Shown here: piece by piece, positions 21,378-32,980 of the stretch
Position numbering within the stretch: the first letter of the stretch is position 1
Layout: each line of letters opens with the position of its first letter
DNA from: Zeus faber
Lineage: Eukaryota > Chordata > Actinopteri > Zeiformes > Zeidae
DNA: 64,000 bases
Direction of reading: 5' to 3'
NCBI GenBank assembly: GCA_960531495.1
Contig: OY482848.1
Span: 30,965,677-31,029,676, forward strand
Made by a program: the position numbers and the translations under genes
Notes under the pieces: generated by a model
What the model was told of the DNA's origin: nothing
What the model saw: only the letters and a program-made list of their open reading frames with translations
Databases searched by the model: none

Positions 21378-21810
21378 AAATGAGAAAAGAAAGAAGAAAA
21401 AGAAACAGTCTTTATTCATCACGCAACACACCACACTACAACACATGCTTGCACACACACACACATGCACATGCTTTGATGGTGGCCGGTGAAATGGCTC
21501 CTCTGCATTTGACCCATCCTGGCTTGTCCTTCCTCCGGGGGCACAGCCAGGAGCAGTGGGCAGCATACGTGGACGCGCCCGGGGACCAGGTGATAAGTGT
21601 CCATCGCTGGTCAGACAATGATGGGTGCATGTTTTTGGTGGGGGTCCTTACTGACGTGAGGTGGAGGAAACCCCATGTGAGCACGGGGAGAACATGTAAA
21701 CTATACAAAGAAAGGCTCCTATTTGGGAGATAACCCGCCGGAGCACGGTGCCAACAGTGCTCCAGGCGGGAATCGAACCCAGGACCTTCTTGCTGTGAAG
21801 CAGCAGTGCA
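21378..21810 (-). mobile_element. SINE-like element with tRNA-like B box
   Basis: Read on the - strand, it starts GCACTGCTGCTTCACAGCAA, followed by a perfect B box GGTTCGATTCC, then a body with GTTTACATGTTCTCCCCGTG, ending in a pyrimidine-rich tail. The A-box end is truncated. It is inserted in ERV copy A; the matching uninterrupted sequence is near 24780. AAATG occurs at both junctions and may be the target duplication. Confidence 0.7.
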
Positions 21811-22639
21811 AATGCATTGTATGAATACAATTAAATATTGCTTTATTTCAAATGTACGAGAAATACGAAAGCTGTTAATGCATGTCTCACTAAATTATAT
21901 TACAGTGTGTATAAGAATTTAGAGTGAGCCTAAGACACTGAACTCTTGTGTTGTTCTTTTTCTTTTTTTTCTATCTTCCTCTCTTTTACTATGCTGGGTG
22001 AGAGCTGGGGGAAAGACAGAGAAGATGGAATGGGTCTGAATTGGATCATCCAAGGGGCAGATGACAAGACATCTGGCAGTTCTTCACCGACACTGGGAGC
22101 TTGCGGATGACAGCGCATAGAAATTCTGAATCCAGTGCGGTTTTATCCACAAACTCTTTCAATAGACACCTGCATTTACCTATATGTGTATACATTTAGT
22201 TATAACCGACATAATTGATACATCTTTAGCTTGTTTTCACATATAGGCTTACAGTAGTTCTTTTTCATATATAACATTTGCAATTATTTAGTGGGAGACT
22301 TGGCAACGGACTGACTAATTAAAGCATTTGCCTAATTAATGGAGTATTATTGATTTGATTGATCACTTGTGGAAAAGCTGATTTGATTTAAATACTGTTG
22401 AGTGCTGTGAATATTGGTTTCATTATCTGAGTATGGTTTACCTTGATTGAGGCTGTTTTGAGATTGAACATTGATATAATTTTGATAATTGAAGATAAAT
22501 ATGTGTGATCAGATGCATCAGCTGACGAACAAGTGAATTTGCTTTCATAAGTGGGAAGCTATTGGTCTCCTTTGGGGTTGGTAAATTCGGTTGTTTTTGG
22601 TTGAGTGTGATTACACAGTGCTTTATAAATAATTTTTAA

Positions 22640-23229
22640 ATAATTTGATTCGATTTACAATAAAAGAAAATAAGAGGGTCATTATGATGTCAAAAATGGA
22701 TACTAAAATTACAAAAGCAATCACTCCTGTTGATGTAGTGCGAAAGAATAATCCCCTTATTAAAGATATTGCAAAAATATCTATATTGCAAAATGGAACA
22801 AGCGTTGGCCTGACATTGAACAACTGTGGCCAGTTGAAGGAACTCTTAACCCGGATGTGATTAAAACAATGCAGGTGCTTGTGTCCACATATAAGGTAAA
22901 TCAAAAGAAAGGCAAGAAAGGAAAAAGACGCACGGAAAAAAGACAAACAAAACTTGGCATTCTGCAGCTGTTCGAAAAGGAGGGACAGAAATTTTTCGAA
23001 TCCGCAAAGGAAAAGAGGGAACGGTGTAGACAAGAAATAAAGAAAAATTAAAAGGAAATTGAAAGATTGATGGAGAAGATTACCGCACCCTTCTCACATA
23101 CAGCATCTGTAAAGAAGCCCCCGCCTTATGAGAAGGAAGTGAAGTTCACTGATGTTTATCCCCAGCTCCCAGTGATTACACAGGAGGGCATCTCTTCAAA
23201 GATGAGGATGAGCAAACAATAGAGATGGG
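22640..23229 (+). pseudogene. ERV copy A gag-like remnant
   Basis: Two reading-frame pieces, 22645-22860 and 22857-23051, then a stop and a further piece to 23229. They correspond to the gag-like frame of copy B. Lysine-rich blocks (RRTEKRQTKLGILQLF) and KFTDVYPQLPVIT are shared. The frame is broken by at least one frameshift and one stop, and is cut off by LTR B. Confidence 0.65.
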
Positions 23230-23545
23230 TGAGGTGTCTTGGAATGTGTGGCATCCCAAGACAGCCCCATCGTATAAGATAATTACTTAGAGACGGTGCC
23301 AGGGGTCCCGAGAGAGAGAGTACATCACCAGGGGTCGCGTTGATAAGGGAGGTGAAATGTGACCTGTGACCTATGTAGGGGAACCAAATGGTCAACATTG
23401 TCTTTGGGCAAGCAGAAAAGACTCGCCCGAGTTACATTCGACAGAGAATCCATCCGGCTCGGGTCTCTCCTAGACGTCCATGGCAAGTCTGGTCTGATGC
23501 TGTTCTTTTGTAATAAACCTATTATTTTACTCAAGTCAGCTTCAG
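23230..23545 (+). repeat. ERV LTR, copy B
   Basis: Begins TGTCTTGGAATGTGTGGC, contains a GA-rich block (GAGAGAGAGAG), GACCTGTGACCTATGTAGGG, an AATAAA signal at about 23513 and GGGTGAGTGCGCTCTCACA near the end. It shares these with copy A and, in inverted orientation, with 33960-34075. It is both the end of copy A and the start of copy B. Confidence 0.7.
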
Positions 23546-26261
23546 GGGTGAGTGCGCTCTCACAAATTGAGCTGTGTGTGGTTCTTGAAGCGGTAGTGTT
23601 TTGTGCAGATAGGCTGCACTGACAAGAGCAGATTGTGCGCAGATGAAGATGATGTGTTGATGTGTGAAGTGAGTTTCCGTCTAAATTGGGGTTTATTAAG
23701 TTGTAAAAAACGTAAATAAGGGGAATAAGAGAATAATAAATGAAGAAAAAAAGAATTAAGTTGAAATCGAGAATTAAGACAAGAGAAATAATACAAATTT
23801 AAAAGTCTGGCCAAAGTGAAAATCTTGATGTAATAAAAAAGTATACATGAGTCGACGTTAAAGTACAAAGTTAAGCGCTGTTGAAGTTTTGGAGAATCAG
23901 ATGTGCTGGACAGACATATCTTTTTCCTTTTGGGGTGTGAGTGTGCCTGTGTGTGTGTGTGTGGGTGTGAGTGTGCCGCGGCTAAAGATGTGTGAAGAGA
24001 TTTGTGTCTTGTTCGTGTATATGTATAAATGATATATAGAATACATGTGTTTTTAAATCGGTATACATATGTGGTGAGCAGTTGAATAATACATAAAGAG
24101 AAACATTTCTTGCCCCTTTAATGATAAATATATATGAGCCTGTTTACGGACTTTGTAAAGTTGATAATAAAGATTATGAGCCTTTCTTTAAGGAAGTTTT
24201 ATAAATATTTTTCTTTCAAGGATGTTTAGTACATTTGATTAAGGATATGAACCTTCACAGGACTTTATATATTTGATAACAAAATGAGCCTTCTTGAGAG
24301 AAGGACTAGAGTCACCAGAAACAGTCTGCCTAAACACGCATGTACACATTAAATAGAAGGAAATCTGGGTTTTTGATGCAGAAAAGAGGTTTTGTGTTTC
24401 GGCTGCTGAGTGAAAGGGACCAGCTTTGATTTATGACTCTGTGTGCTACATTGAGCTGTTCCGACCTGATGCTAACACAAGATGTTCGCTCGCTGACGAC
24501 TAGTACAAACTGGAAGTTGTGCCTAAATTTAAGAGGTGGAGCAAGTGTGGTGCTTCATACAGAGTGGAACTTAGTCGACTCCCCCTGACAAGAGGGGCGG
24601 AGAAGAAGCCCCCTCCTCTCTCTCTCTCCTTTCTTAGTATGATAGAAGTAAATAAATAAATAAATGAATATTAAAATAAAATAAAATAAAATAAATAAAA
24701 ATAAAATAAAATTTAATAGGAAAATAGAATAAAAATAATTAATTAAGAGGTGATATTAGATTGACTTATATACTCTTTAGATTTAAATGCGTTGTATGAA
24801 TAAAAGTAAACATTCCTTTATTTTAAATGCGCGAGAAAAAAAAAAAGCTCATAATGTATGTCTCATTGAATTGTATTATAGTATGAATAAGAATTTAGAG
24901 TGGTCTTAAGACACTGAACTCTTGTGTTGTTCTTTTTGTTTTTTCTGTCCTCTCTTTTACTTTGCTGAGTGAAAGCTGGGGGAAAGAGAGAGGAGATGGA
25001 ATGTGTCTGAATTGGATCATCCAAGTGTTAGTCCCACAGCCTCCCAGCGCCACTAGAGGCTGCTCTTGCCCCACCTGCAGCTCCCTTCTTGAGCCAATTG
25101 CACACACCTGGGATCAATTACCTGCATCACTCTACACAGTATTTAGTCTTAGCTTCCCAGTCATTCTTTGCCAGACCGTCAACTAGCTTACCTGAGTTGT
25201 ACAGCTACTGGCTCCATTCCTAGTTCCAAGTTCCTAGCTCCTAGTGCTTGTTTCAAGTTCCTAGTTTATGTCTCTTTGTTTCGTCTTCCCCTTACCTGCT
25301 TGTCTCATCTCGTCGACCCAGTCTGTCCGTCCAACTCCAGCCAGCCCGGTTTACCTGCTTCTCTCAGCTCATCGACCAAGGCTGTCCGTCCTTCTCCATC
25401 CAGCCTAGTTTCTCTTCTCTCCACCCGGATCCTGGACCCCTCCTGGATTAAGAGACATTGACATTTTTTGTTGTGGTAAACCCACCACTGTGGTCATCAT
25501 CATCCCTGCCCAGTCCGGCTTCATTACCTGACCGGGTCCCCCCGGCCAGCTCCACCGTGTGGGCTAATAAACATTCTTTGTCTGCCTCCCGTCTCCCTGT
25601 GTCGTGCGTTTGGGTCTCTCCTAGCTCTGGTCGTGACACCAAGGGGCAGATGACCAGACATCTGGCAGTTCTTCACAGACACCGGGAGCTTGCGGATGAC
25701 AACGCATAGAAATTCTGGATCCTGTGAATCAGGCCAGTGCGGTTTATCCACAAACTCTTTTCAATAGACACCTGCTTTTACCTATATGTGTGTACATCTA
25801 GTATAATCAACATGATTGCTTGTTCTCACATATAGGCTTACAGTAGTTCTTTTTCTTATGTTGCATTTGCAATTAGTTAGTAAGAGACTTGGCAACGGAC
25901 TGACTAATCAAGGCATACGCCTAATAAATGGAGTATTATTGATTTGATTGATCACATGTGGAAAAGTGGATTTGATTAAAATACGGTTGAGTGCTGTGAA
26001 TATTGGTTTTATTATCTGAGTATGGTTTACCTTGATTGAGGCTGTTTTGAGAGTGAACATTGATGGAAATTTTGATAATTTAAGATAAATGAGTATGATC
26101 AGATGTATCAGATAATGAACAAGTGAAGTTGCTCTCATTAGTGGGAAACTATTGGTCTCCTTTGGGGTTGGTAAATTCAGTTGTTTTTGGTTGAGTGTGA
26201 TTACACGTGGCTTTATATACATAACTTTTAAATAAATCAATTTGATTTACAATAAAAGAAA
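23546..26261 (+). mobile_element. ERV copy B leader (interrupted by a solo LTR)
   Basis: Collinear with the copy A leader. It contains no intact frame of known function. A 613-bp solo LTR of another family is inserted at 25026-25638. Confidence 0.65.
25026..25638 (+). mobile_element. Solo LTR (Gypsy-like) with 5-bp TSD CCAAG
   Basis: Begins TGTTAGTCCC and ends GGTCGTGACA (TG...CA with TGT/ACA ends). It is flanked by CCAAG at 25021-25025 and 25639-25643. An AATAAACATTC poly(A) signal near 25565 and TATTTAGTCTTAG near 25140 fit LTR promoter and terminator positions. Comparison with ERV copy A at about 22050 shows the empty site, with CCAAG present once. Confidence 0.9.
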
Positions 26262-27090
26262 TGGATACAAAAATAACAAAAGTAATCACTCCTATTGATG
26301 TAGTGCAAAAGAATAATCCCCTTATTAAAGATATTGCAAAAATATCAGGAAAATGGCCTGACATTGCACAACCGTGGCCAGCGGAAGGAACTCTTAATGT
26401 GTGATTGATTAAAACAATGCAGGTGCTTGTGTCCACATATATAGTAAATCAAAAGAAAGGAAAAAGAGGAAAGAGACGCACGGAGAAAAGACAAACAGAA
26501 CTTGGCATTCTGCAACTGTTCGTAAAGGAGGGACAGACATGGTTCGAAGCTGCAAAAGAAAAAAGAGAACAAAGTAGACAAGAAATAAAGAAAAATGAAA
26601 AGGAAGCAGAAAAATTGATGGAGAAGATTACCGCACCCTTCTCACATATAGCATCTGTAAAGAAGCCCCCGGAGGTGAAGTTCACTGATGTTTATCCCCA
26701 GCTCCCAGTGATTACAACGGAGGGCAACTATCTCTTCAAAGATGAGGATGAGCAAATAATAGAGATGGGCAAAGCTACAACAACCATAAAGATGTATCCG
26801 AGCTCCAACATTACCAAGAGAAGGAACCGTTTAGGAAGCAGACAACAAGTCAGAAGCCTGGAAATAGGAGAAGAGAGTGTGAGTGACTTGGATGAAGCTA
26901 TTGGAGGATACGACCCCGCAGACAGAGGGATGTGGCCTAAAGCGGAGGAAAAAGGAGTATGACCTGAAGGAACAGGACAGGAGACTCTCAGAAAACTCAA
27001 CCACATACAGCTGGTGGATAAGAAGAAGGAGGAGAAGAAGGCCAAAGAGAAGGTTTATAGATGCGCAGAACACAAGGTATTGTAGGTAGA
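26262..27090 (+). pseudogene. ERV copy B gag-like region
   Basis: A frame of 185 codons at 26405-26962 and overlapping pieces on both sides. It contains lysine- and glutamate-rich helices, KFTDVYPQLPVIT and a proline/serine-poor acidic tail. The upstream part (from about 26262) is in another frame, as is the following piece (26883-27089, R- and K-rich). It is recognised as gag-like only by position before pol and by similarity to copy A. No zinc knuckle is seen. Confidence 0.55.
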
Positions 27091-27149
27091 TAATGAACTG
27101 TGCGCCCCCCTAACAGGAGCAGCCGAAAGAAGAGGATTCTTGGTGGTGG

Positions 27150-28104
27150 AATGAGGAAGTAAAGGAGCAGCTATGAAGATAAACACTGATGAGTATCTTG
27201 AGAAAGAGTATAACATTGAGAAAACTGTGCCACATGTGACTTTAATGGTGGCTTGAAGGATTTAAGCAGAAGCATATAGGAGAAATGTTTGAAGAAGCTG
27301 CAGTATTGTCAAGAAAAAGTAGTTTATTTTGGTCAAACAATAACCCATTCATTTGGAAGCCATTCGAACGGCACCAAAGCCTAGAACAGTCAGAGAGATG
27401 ATGACATTTCTTGGTATTGCGGGATATTCTTCAGCCTGGGTAGAAGATTATGCCTGCCTAACAGGGCTTTTGAGAGCCATGATAAAAGAGATTGGGAATG
27501 CTCAACTCCATTGTAATCTCACCTGGACGCAGGAAGGTCATATGGCATTTAAGAAGATCAAACAGAGGCTACAAGAAGCTCCAGCGCTAGCATTGCCAGA
27601 CTATTCTAAGAACTTTTTGCTGTATTTGGCTACGTCCACTGGGGGTAAATATGCATGTGGAGTTCTTTGTCAGCCCACAGGTACAGGGACAAGTCCTCAA
27701 CCTGTGTCATATTATTCTACTGCCTATTCAGAAGTAGAATTGGGGCTACCACTGTGCTACAGAGCAAAGGTGGGAGTTTATCTAATGTATGATAAAGCAT
27801 CATCAGTAACTATGGGTTACCCAGTGACCCAATTCCCAATTACCCAATTCTTACCCATCATAGTCTCAGAAATCTTTTAAATTTTGGTAAATGTACATTG
27901 GCTCTGTCTAGGCTAAGAGACTATCATAGGCTCTTAGAGCAGGAAGATGTCACCTTAGTAAGGTGTGTCATGGTAAATCCAGTTGAGAATTTGCCAACAC
28001 CAAAGGATTGGGAGCCACATGATTGTGTTCAGGAAGTAGAGAGATATGCAAAGCTCAGATCAGACTTTCCCACTGCACGTGTCAGATGTGGAGTATTGGA
28101 CTGA
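27150..28104 (+). pseudogene. ERV pol: RT C-terminal/connection region, broken
   Basis: The frame 27353-27880 encodes the end of a retroviral reverse transcriptase, with KPRTVREMMTFLGIAGY, the retroviral FLG(L)xGY block, and a following connection/RNase H-like stretch (YLATSTGGKYACGVLCQP). Protease and the RT fingers/palm with the catalytic YXDD are absent, so a deletion joins gag to late RT. A second frame at 27898-28104 carries the tether before RNase H. It ends at the first catalytic region of RNase H, where a LINE is inserted. Confidence 0.75.
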
Positions 28105-29136
28105 TGGGTCCTGAGTGGCGATAGTGGTGCCGGCCCTTGCGGTCACCTGTGCCGGCGCTCCGGTCGACTTTTGCACATTTTAGTATTTGTTTTCTGTCTT
28201 TTATCATAATGTCCGCCAAAAAAGCATGGGCAGTTACCTCTTACAGCCGCGATGCACTCATGGACATAAAAACTTCCCTAAACGAACAACTTTGGGACTT
28301 TTTATCCGTGGAAGCAAAGTGGCCGGCTGAAATTCTACGCGGGAAGACGCTCAACAACAACAACAAAGATGGAGCCGCTGTTCCACGAGCGGGCCCACGG
28401 AGGAAGCACCGTGGTAAACAAGGTGGAATTCGGGTCAGAATGAGGACGCAACCTTACTGTCCACCTCTGCCAAACATCCTTCTTGCCAACGTTTAGTCCC
28501 TGGAAAACAAGATGGATGAACTTTGAGCGAGGATTAAATTCAAACGAGACACGAGGAACTGTTGCGTCCTCTGTCTGACGGAAACATGGTTGAACCCACT
28601 GGTGCCGGATGAAGCCATACGTCCAGCCGAGTCCTTCTCCGTGTTCCGCGGCGACAGATCGGGGGAGTCAGGGAAATCCAAAGGTGGAGGCGTCTGCCTA
28701 ATGGTAAACAACCGCTTGTGTAACCCCAACAACACCAAGTCTCTCTCCCGCTCCTGCTCGCCGAACCTGGAACAGCTGACCATCTTATGCCGTCCATTTT
28801 ATCTCCCCCGGGAATTCAGCACGGTCATCATTACAGCCGTCTACATCCCACCACAAGCGTATACCGACACAGCACTGTCGGACCTGTATGATGTGTTGTG
28901 CGGATTTCAAAACAAACATCCCAACACGGCTGTGGTAGTGACTGGGGACTTTAATAGGGCCAACCTTAAAAAAGTTCTGCCTAATTTCCACCAACACATC
29001 ACGTGTGCCACCAGGGGAGATAGAACTTTGGACTATTGCTACACACCTTACAAGAACGGATACAAGACCGTCTCGCTCCCTGCTTTCGGGAAATCTGACC
29101 ACGCCATGATCTCCCTGGTTCCCGTTTACAGGCCTG

Positions 29137-30474
29137 ATGAAGATCGCACAAGAACTGGTGGTGACGAGGGAAGTGAAGCGGTGGACGGACCAATCAGAGG
29201 CTGCGCTTCAGGACGCACTCGCTGATGTAGACTGGGACATGTTCCAATCAAGTTCAAGTGACGTCAGCGAGTTTACGGACGTAGCGGTGAGCTTTGTGGC
29301 TACAGGAGCAGACAGCATCTTTCCCACGGGGAAAGTTCGGATATTTCCAAACCAGAAACCGTGGGTTGATAAATCCATCCACTGCACTCTGAATGCTCGC
29401 ACGGCCTCTTACAACGACGGTCTTGTATCCGCAAATATGGACAATTACAAAGCGGCGTCTTACAATCTGTGGAGGGCGGTGAAGGACGCTAAACGGACGT
29501 GGAGGGAGACTGTGGCGCTACAGATGGAGCAGGGGGACACAAGACGCTTGTGGCAGGGGCTGCAGATGATAACAAACTACAAGAGCAGCTCCTCCCCAGC
29601 CACGAGTGTGGACGCCTCCCTAGCCAACGAACTGAACTCCTTTTATGCGCGATTTGAGTCTGGCAACAGCACCGCTAGCTCGCCAGCTAATTGGAGTTAC
29701 ACCGCTGGGGATGAGCGCGCACTCTCAGTGTCCATGCATGAGGTCTGGAAGGCTCTGAGGCGGGTGAACACAAGGAAAGCTGCGGGCCCGGACGGCATAT
29801 CTGGGCGAGTACTGAAAAGCTTTGCTAACCAGCTAGCTCTGGTGTTCACTACAATATTCAACATCTGCCTGGCTGAATCAGTGGTCCCGCCCTGCTTCAA
29901 GAGGTCCACCATCGTTCCTGTCCCGAAGATCGACTCTCCAGCCTGCCTGAATGACTACCGTCCGGTGGCCCTCACCTCGGTGGTCATGAGGCTGAATAAG
30001 GATTACATCTGCGCCTCCCTCCCCCGCACCTCGGACCCGTTGCAGTTTGCGTACCAGCAGAACAGATCCATGGATGACGCGGTCTCCCAGGTTCTGCACA
30101 CCACACTCACGCACCTGGATGGCCGGAAGGTGGCCTATGTGAGAATGCTGTTCATCGATTACAGTTCAGCTTTCAACTCCATAGTCCCCACCAGACTGGC
30201 TGTCAAGCTGAAGGAGCTTGGACTGAATACTCTGATGTGTGCCTGGATCCTGGACTTTCTCACAGCCCGGCCCCAGGTGGTTAGGGCGGGGAACCACATG
30301 TCCAGCTCGCTCACCCTGAATACAGGATCCCCCCATGGTTGCGTCCTCAGCCCCCTACTGTACTCCCTGTATACACATGACTGTGTGGCCAAGTCCAGCT
30401 CAAACACCATCATCAAGTTTGCTGACGACACCGTTGTCATGGGCCTGATCACCGACTGCGATGAGAAGGCCTAA
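29137..30474 (+). CDS. L2-LINE reverse transcriptase core (445-codon open frame)
   Basis: Reverse transcriptase of the LINE, the enzyme for target-primed reverse transcription. Fingers motif RKAAGPDGISGRVL is near residues 210-223, motif A FIDYSSAFNS near 335, the GSPHGCVLSP block near 393 and motif C FADD near 430. A short segment after YRPVALTSVVM appears lost compared with the usual family spacing. It is not translated as a complete ORF2, because the upstream endonuclease is in another frame and the thumb is displaced. Confidence 0.75.
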   Translation: MKIAQELVVTREVKRWTDQSEAALQDALADVDWDMFQSSSSDVSEFTDVAVSFVATGADSIFPTGKVRIFPNQKPWVDKSIHCTLNARTASYNDGLVSANMDNYKAASYNLWRAVKDAKRTWRETVALQMEQGDTRRLWQGLQMITNYKSSSSPATSVDASLANELNSFYARFESGNSTASSPANWSYTAGDERALSVSMHEVWKALRRVNTRKAAGPDGISGRVLKSFANQLALVFTTIFNICLAESVVPPCFKRSTIVPVPKIDSPACLNDYRPVALTSVVMRLNKDYICASLPRTSDPLQFAYQQNRSMDDAVSQVLHTTLTHLDGRKVAYVRMLFIDYSSAFNSIVPTRLAVKLKELGLNTLMCAWILDFLTARPQVVRAGNHMSSSLTLNTGSPHGCVLSPLLYSLYTHDCVAKSSSNTIIKFADDTVVMGLITDCDEKA

Positions 30475-31183
30475 GGAGCTGATTGTGGACTTTAGGCGAG
30501 GATTACAATCGAGGACGCACACGCCCTTGGTGATTAATGGGACTTCTGTTGACAGGGTGAGCAGCTTCAAGTACCTGGAAGTCCACATCACAGAGGATTT
30601 AACATGGACTTTACAAACAGACACTCTGGTGAGAAAGGCGAGGCGTTCAGCTGAACGTACCACTGGAACTACCCTCCCCTCCCTGCAGGACTTACACACC
30701 AGGAGGTGTTGTAGCAGAGCACGCGGGATCTTGAAAGATCCTCATCACCCCAACAACGGACTGTTCCAGCTGCTGCGGTCAGGCAAGCACCTCCGCAGTC
30801 ACACAGCGAGAACAGAGAGACTGAGACTGAGTTTTTTCCCGCAAGCCATAAGAACAGTCAATGCTGACCTCACCAGGGGTCCTCACTGAGCCACACACAT
30901 AGGCTCTACTACCTTCTGTACTGAATGTAGCATGCTGTACCACATACTGTGTCACTGTTCTGAGTTGTTCGGTGTTATTGTATTGTTGGTACCATATTGT
31001 ACAACAATATGGTACCGTATTGTTGTGCCGTACTGTTGTATACTGTGCTGTATTATCCCACAAACACTACCTCACTTTATTCACATGCCACTTTAATGCA
31101 CATATCTGTATGTACATAATTTCCTATCCCATATACATAAGTCTATCCCATATATGTAAGCCTATTCCCTTTATCTATTCCAT

Positions 31184-31236
31184 TTTATTTTATTTTATTT
31201 TATTTTATTTTATTTTATTTTATTCTATATATTTTT
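31184..31236. repeat. (TTTTA)n microsatellite in LINE 3'UTR
   Basis: About ten pentamer units. It precedes the (TTGAATC) 3' tail of the L2 element by about 150 bp. Confidence 0.9.
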
Positions 31237-31414
31237 ATTTTATTCTATAAGTTTTCGACTTACTGTATACGTTTTAGGAATCAGTTAGTTGGTCTAGTAG
31301 AAATACATGTTCCTAGGACACGTTGCATTACATTTCACTGCATATATGTATGAAAGTATGTATATGTATGTGACGAATAAACCTCTTGAATCTTGAATCT
31401 TGAATCTTGAATCT

Positions 31415-32036
31415 TGCTATCGAATAGGAGATACATTGAGTGCTGGTTATGCCCCGGGGATGACCGGGGCTAGTCAAAGCCCAGGGAACTGAATTTGTCG
31501 TTGAGAAAGCAGAAGTAATACCACAACCTGCTTCTGCCCCACTTGCTGAGCTAGTGGGCCTGACTGAAGCTTGCCTATTGGCCGAAGGCAAGCGAGTGAC
31601 AATATATACAGATTCTGCATACGCACATAATGTGTGTCATTTATTTGGATCAGTATGGAAAAATCAAGGATTTAAGAAAACCGATGGTTCTTCAATACAG
31701 CATCATGTTCAGATAATGAAATTGTTGCATGCAATGATGAAGCCAAACGAACTAGCTGTAGCTAAGTGTGCAGCACACAAAATGGACACGTCAAGGGTTA
31801 CACAAGGTAACAAAGCGGCAGATGAGGCTGCAAAAGTTACAGGAGCAAACAAAGCAGGCAAGGTTCTTCTTGTCACCCATGAAGTGGACTTGGAAGATAA
31901 AATCACGCTCAGAGATGTGATCTTGATGCAAGAAGCCATAGATAAACAATTATGGTTGGACCGAGGAGCCACTCAAGACTCTACTGGTCTGTGGAGAAAT
32001 CATGAAGGACTGATGGTAGCACCCCCGACCTACTAG
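31415..32036 (+). pseudogene. ERV pol: RNase H and tether, continued after the LINE
   Basis: RNase H sequence resumes immediately after the LINE tail. It contains ELVGLTEACLLAEGKRVTIY and TDSAYAHN (catalytic D in TDS) and NKAADEAAKV (the catalytic D of the final motif). A frameshift and stop lie near 31480, before the 160-codon frame at 31554-32036. The C-terminal part leads to the zinc-binding start of integrase. Confidence 0.8.
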
Positions 32037-32761
32037 GTCTGATGATTCAGGAAGCACATGGGTTAGCCCATGTTGCAAGGGGGGAGGTAAGGAGAAAAAT
32101 CACGAAACCAACTCCGACAGGTCCTATGCGTGAGTTGGTTGTGGATTTTGTTGACCTGACACCAGTAGGAGGTAAAAGATACATGTTAGTCGTCCTGGAT
32201 AGATTTTCACGGAGGCCTGAAGCATGTCCAACCAAGCGTAAAGATGCTCAGTCAGTTGCCAAGCCAAGTATTTGTGTCATGGGGTCATAAGCAGGTTGGG
32301 ACTTCCAGATCGCATATCCTCAGATAATGGGAAAGAGTTTGTGGATAGAACAGTAAAAGAAATTCTGCAAAAATTGGGAATATAAACAACATCTAGGAGC
32401 TGTTTATCATCCAAGCCAAGGTGTTTGTGAAAAAATGATTGGTGTGCTGAAAAATCGTATCGTTAAAATCTGTCAGCACACAGGTCCGAATCGGGTAGAG
32501 GCGCTTCCGTTGGTATTAATGGTGTGTCGATCAAGTGGGCTCCGTGATTTGCGCATGACACCCCATGAGTTGGCTACGGGTAGGCGGATGCCAACACCTT
32601 GTTTGCGCACAAGTGGAAAGGGTCTAAGCTTAGCCCTTTTAGAAGATGAAATGCGAGTGTATGTTAACTATATGGCTGCACTGCATAAGAGAATACACAC
32701 ATATGTCTCTGACAGGAAAAAACAAGAGGAGGAGCTTACACTAGAGAAATATACATTCTGA
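32037..32761 (+). pseudogene. ERV pol: integrase, frameshifted
   Basis: Contains the integrase core with VVDFVDLTPVGGKRYMLVV (first catalytic D), SSDNGKEFV near 32320 (second D) and HPSSQGVCEKM near 32412 (catalytic E). The three parts are in different frames, with stops near 32290 and 32385. The N-terminal HHCC region near 32042 is degraded. The last frame (32435-32761) covers the C-terminal DNA-binding part. No env was recognised downstream. Confidence 0.8.
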
Positions 32762-32980
32762 ATATCTGATTCCGTCATAGACTCAATACTATTTTTGACT
32801 GGGAAAATGCATGGACAAAGGGGGTAAAAGGAATATGTTCCAATCATATATTGGAATAATGTTAAAGTATAATGCAAAAGTGAAATTATTATACTGTATT
32901 TGATGTGTGTGCAAGATACTGGCTAGTCTGAGGGTGGCTGTGTCCAGAGATCCTAACAGCCTGTATTATTGATGAATATC

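Larger units (their letters stand above)
17146..23229 (+). mobile_element. ERV copy A: leader plus truncated gag, interrupted by an RLE-LINE and a SINE
   Basis: The sequence downstream of LTR A is collinear with that downstream of LTR B (23546-27090). Shared blocks include AGGCTGCACTGACAAGAGCA, GATGTGTTGATGTGTGAAGT and GAGTCGACGTTAAA. The leader is long (about 2.5 kb once insertions are removed), contains a GT array at 17938-18005 and holds no intact frame. A gag-like reading frame begins about 22640. Copy A stops within gag at 23229 and passes directly into LTR B, so pol is missing. Insertions sit at about 18606-21178 and 21378-21810. Confidence 0.7.
28105..31414 (+). mobile_element. L2-clade (CR1/Jockey group) LINE, nearly full length, inserted in ERV pol
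   Basis: Encodes, in broken frames, an N-terminal region, an APE endonuclease (CLTETWL, VVVTGDFNRANL, KSDHAMISL; 28500-29130), a linker and a reverse transcriptase (29137-30474) with RKAAGPDGISGRVLKSF, LFIDYSSAFNSIVP, GSPHGCVLSPLLYSLY and the catalytic FADD, then a C-terminal region (30461-30889). The 3' end is a (TTGAATC)n-type tail at 31387-31414 after a polypyrimidine/TTTTA-rich 3'UTR, as in fish L2 elements. Defects: stops after NILLANV, a frameshift near 29130 and an in-frame gap just after FADD near 30470. The RT core itself is a long intact frame (445 codons). Confidence 0.88.

Noticed and set aside
21770-21805. tRNA gene on the - strand
   Set aside because: Only a B box is intact; the 5' half is missing and it is joined to a SINE body.
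28493-30700. Open frames on the - strand across the L2 element
   Set aside because: They are antisense shadows of the LINE endonuclease and RT frames.
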